From positions 868,001-932,000 of the forward strand of contig NZ_FNWW01000001.1 in NCBI RefSeq assembly GCF_900108515.1: 64,000 bases of DNA. Reading direction: 5' to 3'. Within the stretch, counting starts at the first letter, position 1. Every line of letters begins with the position of its first letter. Source of the stretch: Halobacillus karajensis (GTDB taxonomy: Bacteria > Bacillota > Bacilli > Bacillales > Halobacillaceae). Under the pieces are notes generated by a model that had not been told where the DNA came from, ran no database searches, and was given only the letters and a program-made list of their open reading frames with translations. The translations under genes and the position numbers were made by a program. This document shows positions 60,870-64,000 of the stretch, piece by piece.

Positions 60870-61715
60870 TCATACACCTGAATAAGCTAGAAATCCACCG
60901 TCAACAGGAACCGTAATACCTGTAACAAAACCAGACATCTGGTCGTCAGCTAACCATATTAATGTACCTAACAAATCTTCGGGCTTACCAAAACGTTGTA
61001 ATGGGGTATGGGTGATGATTTTATCCGAACGTTCTGTTAACGAACCATCTTCATGGGTAAGTAACGCTCGATTTTGTTCAGTAAGGAAAAATCCTGGTGC
61101 AATGGCATTTACTCGAATTCCTACATCCGCCATATGAACGGCTAGCCATTGAGTGAAGTTATTGATACCTGCTTTAGCAGCACTGTAAGCAGGTACCTTT
61201 GTCATCGGGGAAGGGGCACTCATGGATGATATATTTATAATCGTAGCCCCTTTGCGGTTGATCATCTTTTTAGAGAACACTTGTGTCGGGATAAACGTTC
61301 CAACAAGATTGAGATTAAAGACAAACTGGAATCCTTCTGTTGTCATATCGAAAAAAGTGGATAAATCCTCTTTATCCAAGTCCTCCTCTTTTAGCTTCTC
61401 GTTCTCTGTCGCGCCATCAGGGTGATTCCCCCCCGCTCCATTAATGAGGATATCGCAAACCCCGAACTCTTCTTTAATAATTTCTTCAGCTTGGCGAACG
61501 CTTTCAATATCCAGCACATCACATGACAGTGCCAATGCCTCGCCACCTTGGGATTTAATATCCTGCTCTACCTGTTTCCCTGATTCAATTCTTCGGTTTA
61601 AGATGGCCACTTTGGCGCCCTGTCTGCCTAGTTCTCTTGCCATTTCTCCACAAAGAACACCACTTCCTCCTGTGACAACAGCTACCTTCCCTTTCAAATT
61701 CTCATTAAGAATCAT
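60870..61715 (-). CDS. uxuB: SDR-type D-mannonate/fructuronate oxidoreductase
   Basis: Predicted to reduce fructuronate to mannonate, the substrate of UxuA next to it. Rossmann motif [32 protein letters not shown] with a long insert ([13 protein letters not shown]), and catalytic Ser/Tyr/Lys in ISSMSAPSP and [11 protein letters not shown]. Of the same SDR type as B. subtilis YjmF/UxuB, not the long-chain UxuB of E. coli. Length is 281 residues. It overlaps uxuA by 4 bp. Confidence 0.88.
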   Translation of the reverse strand: MILNENLKGKVAVVTGGSGVLCGEMARELGRQGAKVAILNRRIESGKQVEQDIKSQGGEALALSCDVLDIESVRQAEEIIKEEFGVCDILINGAGGNHPDGATENEKLKEEDLDKEDLSTFFDMTTEGFQFVFNLNLVGTFIPTQVFSKKMINRKGATIINISSMSAPSPMTKVPAYSAAKAGINNFTQWLAVHMADVGIRVNAIAPGFFLTEQNRALLTHEDGSLTERSDKIITHTPLQRFGKPEDLLGTLIWLADDQMSGFVTGITVPVDGGFLAYSGV

Positions 61716-62785
61716 TTGTCATTCTCCTTTTTTCTCTCCAATGAATCCCATATCCCCCATAAATACATAATGCCTAAACCTCTGTCATAGAGACCATAGC
61801 CTGGTCGGCAAATCTCATCCCAAATATGGCGGCCATGATCCGGTCTCACATAACCAGTAAATCCACTTTCATGATAGGCTTTTACGACTTCATAAATATC
61901 GACAGATCCGTCTTTTGTCCTGTGGGAAGTTTCGATAAAGTCTCCATTTTCATAAGTTTTTACATTCCTTATGTGAGCAAAATGGATTCTATCTGCGAAT
62001 TCTCGAACCATTTCAGGTACGTTATTGTTCGGATTGGCACCTAACGAGCCGCTGCATAAAGTCAATCCATTGTAAGGATCATCTACTAAATTCAAAAATC
62101 GCTGTACATTTTCTTTATTGGTCATAATCCTCGGCAAACCAAATACAGACCAAGGTGGATCATCGGGATGGATTCCCATTTTAATGTCGTTTTCTTTAGC
62201 GACAGGAATAACTCTTTCTAAGAAGTATTGCAAATTTGACCATAAGTCTTCCTCTGTAACGCCCTTGTACTTTTCAAACAAGTCAGCTAAATGTTCGAGG
62301 CGTTCAGGCTCCCAGCCTGGCATTGTATACTCGGAGTTTTCGGATATATTGGTGACAAGCTCCATAGGATCTATATCTTCGATTTTCGATTTTTCAAAGA
62401 AAAGGGCTGTCGATCCGTCATCCATTTCTTCAAACAAATTCGTTCGCGTCCAGTCAAATACTGGCATGAAGTTATAACAAATGACCTTCACTCCAACTCT
62501 CGCCAGCTTTTCTATCGTTTTAATATAGTTATCAATGTACTGATCTCTTGTAGAAAGACCTAACTTGATATCCTCATGGACATTTACACTTTCGACCACA
62601 TCGATATTTAATCCATGTTTATCGGCCTGCTCCTTAACTTCCATGATTTTATCCATCGGCCACTCTTCTCCCGCTGGAACATCATGTAGTGCCCAGACAA
62701 CACCATCGACTCCGGGGATTTGTTTGATATGTCTTAATTGGACGCCGTCGTTTCCTTCCCCAAACCAACGCATGGTCATTTTCAT
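61712..62785 (-). CDS. uxuA: Mannonate dehydratase
   Basis: Dehydrates D-mannonate to 2-keto-3-deoxygluconate. UxuA-family motifs: [107 protein letters not shown] and [13 protein letters not shown]. The metal-binding Asp, His and Cys are visible in these blocks. The ATG at 62785 is taken with AAGGA upstream; 62779 is an alternative. 357 residues. Confidence 0.95.
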   Translation of the reverse strand: MKMTMRWFGEGNDGVQLRHIKQIPGVDGVVWALHDVPAGEEWPMDKIMEVKEQADKHGLNIDVVESVNVHEDIKLGLSTRDQYIDNYIKTIEKLARVGVKVICYNFMPVFDWTRTNLFEEMDDGSTALFFEKSKIEDIDPMELVTNISENSEYTMPGWEPERLEHLADLFEKYKGVTEEDLWSNLQYFLERVIPVAKENDIKMGIHPDDPPWSVFGLPRIMTNKENVQRFLNLVDDPYNGLTLCSGSLGANPNNNVPEMVREFADRIHFAHIRNVKTYENGDFIETSHRTKDGSVDIYEVVKAYHESGFTGYVRPDHGRHIWDEICRPGYGLYDRGLGIMYLWGIWDSLERKKENDK

Positions 62786-62832
62786 AAAATCCTTCACTCC
62801 CTCTCGATTGTCCATAACCTTCCTTACAGTCC

Positions 62833-63849
62833 TTATAGCTTTATAACAACTTTCCGTACTTCTGGATGCGCTTCTTCCATCAGTTGAAAAGCTTCCTTCG
62901 CTTCATTCAAATCATATTGATGACTAACTAAATCTTCTACATGGAGTTGTTGAGAATTAAACATTTCCACAACTGGACCAAAACGGTGAGTTTGCAATCG
63001 GGAACCGCAAATCGTCAGTTCCTTTTTGGTAATATCCACTTGAGCAATTTCGGAAAATTTTTGGTCAAATCCGAGCAAAACTACTCTGGCTGCAACAGAG
63101 GTAACAGCAATGGCCTGTTCCACAGTTTGCGGGAAACCTACAGCATCAATGACTACATTCGCTCCCATCCCGCTTGTCCATCGGGACACTTGTTCTTCTA
63201 CATTTTCCTGTTGAGGATTGATAAGGTCATCTGCCCCCCATCTTTCTGCGAAAGCGAGTCGTTTTTCGTTAATATCCGAAATAGCCACCTTTGCACCAGC
63301 CTGCTTTGCCATTTTCAAACAGCATAAGCCGATAGGACCTGCTCCGATAATAAAAACATGGTCTCCCTCCTGGACCTGGCCACGGTAGATCGATTGAGCC
63401 CCTATAGTAAATGGCTCGATTAAGGCGATTTCCTTCCAATCCAGGGATTCATCGACTTTATGAACCAAACTCTCCGGCATCACCATTGTTTCACGGCCTC
63501 CACCTTCACGATGAACCCCGTAAACTTCCACCTTTTCACAAACATTCGGACGACCTTGCTGGCAAGCGTAACATTCTCCACATGAGGTCATTGGTTCTAT
63601 AACAACCTTGTCTCCAACTTTCAATGCAGTGACTTCCTCACCAATTTCTACAATCTCTCCTGCCACTTCATGGCCAATTACTCTCGGATAGCTGGCGAAT
63701 GGATTTTCTCCATGAAGAATATGCATATCTGAACCACAAATCCCCATGACCTTCATACGGATTTTCACTTCAGATGGGTGAATGATTTCAGGTGCTTCCA
63801 TTTCTACGACTTGCAAGTTACCAGGTTCTTTCACTTGAATAGCTTTCAA
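62833..63849 (-). CDS. Zinc-type alcohol/polyol dehydrogenase (YjmD-like)
   Basis: Medium-chain dehydrogenase with catalytic zinc ligands in GICGSDMHIL and GHEVAGEIVE, four structural cysteines in SCGECYACQQGRPNVC, and the NAD motif IIGAGPIGLCCLKMAK. In uxu clusters of bacilli such an enzyme (YjmD) is thought to oxidise a uronate-derived polyol or act on L-gulonate/altronate; the substrate is unproven. Start is TTG at 63849, with AAGGAGG at a good distance and no better ATG. 338 residues. Confidence 0.88.
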   Translation of the reverse strand: MKAIQVKEPGNLQVVEMEAPEIIHPSEVKIRMKVMGICGSDMHILHGENPFASYPRVIGHEVAGEIVEIGEEVTALKVGDKVVIEPMTSCGECYACQQGRPNVCEKVEVYGVHREGGGRETMVMPESLVHKVDESLDWKEIALIEPFTIGAQSIYRGQVQEGDHVFIIGAGPIGLCCLKMAKQAGAKVAISDINEKRLAFAERWGADDLINPQQENVEEQVSRWTSGMGANVVIDAVGFPQTVEQAIAVTSVAARVVLLGFDQKFSEIAQVDITKKELTICGSRLQTHRFGPVVEMFNSQQLHVEDLVSHQYDLNEAKEAFQLMEEAHPEVRKVVIKL

Positions 63850-63867
63850 TTTAGGCCCTCCTTCTCA

Positions 63868-64000
63868 TTAATCAAACAAGCCAGGCAAGAATAGTGTTAA
63901 TTGTGGAACGAAACTTACGAGTAATAAGACTAATAAACTAACGCCCAAGAATGGTAATAATGCTTTGGAAGCACGCCCGATGGATACTTTACCAATACTC
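63868..64000 (-). CDS. TRAP transporter large permease (DctM), C-terminal end only
   Basis: The visible 43 codons read GKVSIGRASKALLPFLGVSL, LVLLLVSFVPQLTLFLPGLF and D-stop. This is the last membrane helix and tail of a DctM permease, as in the first operon (compare FVPSIAFYVPEMINPNLF there). The rest lies beyond the window. It is the most upstream visible gene of the uxu operon and 18 bp before the dehydrogenase. Confidence 0.82.
   Translation of the reverse strand, partial: SIGKVSIGRASKALLPFLGVSLLVLLLVSFVPQLTLFLPGLFD

Noticed and set aside
1-64000. Prophage, insertion sequence, CRISPR, toxin-antitoxin or defence system
   Set aside because: No integrase, transposase, terminal inverted repeat pair, regularly spaced repeat, or recognisable defence protein was seen on either strand.

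Overview
The window reads as chromosomal DNA of a low-GC Gram-positive bacterium of the Bacillaceae. Many genes are recognisable counterparts of Bacillus subtilis genes in the same order: des-desK-desR, bceRSAB, gntR-gntK-gntP, ahpC-ahpF and a sacT/scr sucrose operon. Control elements are also Bacillus-like: L-box and S-box riboswitches, a RAT antiterminator, cre sites, a PerR box, Pho boxes and a sigma-B promoter. The proteins are rich in acidic residues and there are two TRAP transporters, which fits a moderately halophilic genus such as Halobacillus. The genus is an inference only. No rRNA, tRNA, CRISPR array, phage or insertion sequence was seen.

Layout. 1-4.3 kb: end of a proline dehydrogenase gene (minus), then a cold-inducible desaturase with its DesK/DesR two-component system. 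4.6-7 kb: lysine-riboswitch-controlled dapA, and ilvE on the other strand. 7.1-11.6 kb: a complete Bce-type peptide-antibiotic sensing and detoxification module. 11.7-15.7 kb: a CoA-type Nudix hydrolase, a lipoprotein, two small unknown genes and a secreted lipase. 15.9-19.6 kb: gluconate operon. 19.7-24.7 kb: sucrose uptake and cleavage (PTS permease, fructokinase, sucrose-6-phosphate hydrolase) under a SacT/LicT-type antiterminator. 25-27.3 kb: ahpCF peroxide defence. 27.3-29.6 kb: a lipoprotein and secreted alkaline phosphatase.

29.9-36.7 kb is a first uronate-type operon on the minus strand: LacI regulator, KDG kinase, an HxlA/HxlB-like pair, KDPG aldolase and a TRAP transporter. The HxlA/HxlB pair is out of place in such an operon. 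36.9-42.3 kb holds small genes, a WrbA quinone reductase and a decayed MhqR-type quinone-resistance cluster: an intact mhqD-like gene, remnants of a ring-cleaving dioxygenase and a DoxX protein, and three similar operator-like palindromes. A frameshifted grpB gene follows. 42.8-47.1 kb: a phosphate-starvation Tat operon, phoD-tatC-phoX-tatA, behind Pho boxes. 47-57 kb: a mixed set of stress, envelope and small hypothetical genes. 57.3-58.6 kb: an S-box-controlled MetE-like methyltransferase. 58.9-64 kb: a second uronate operon (TRAP permease end, dehydrogenase, uxuA, uxuB-type SDR, kdgA, LacI), whose kdgA and LacI genes are paralogs of those in the first operon.

The main theme is carbon scavenging (gluconate, sucrose, uronates) tied to carbon catabolite control, together with phosphate scavenging and envelope/oxidative stress defence. 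All family assignments come from reading motifs and gene order; no database search was run.
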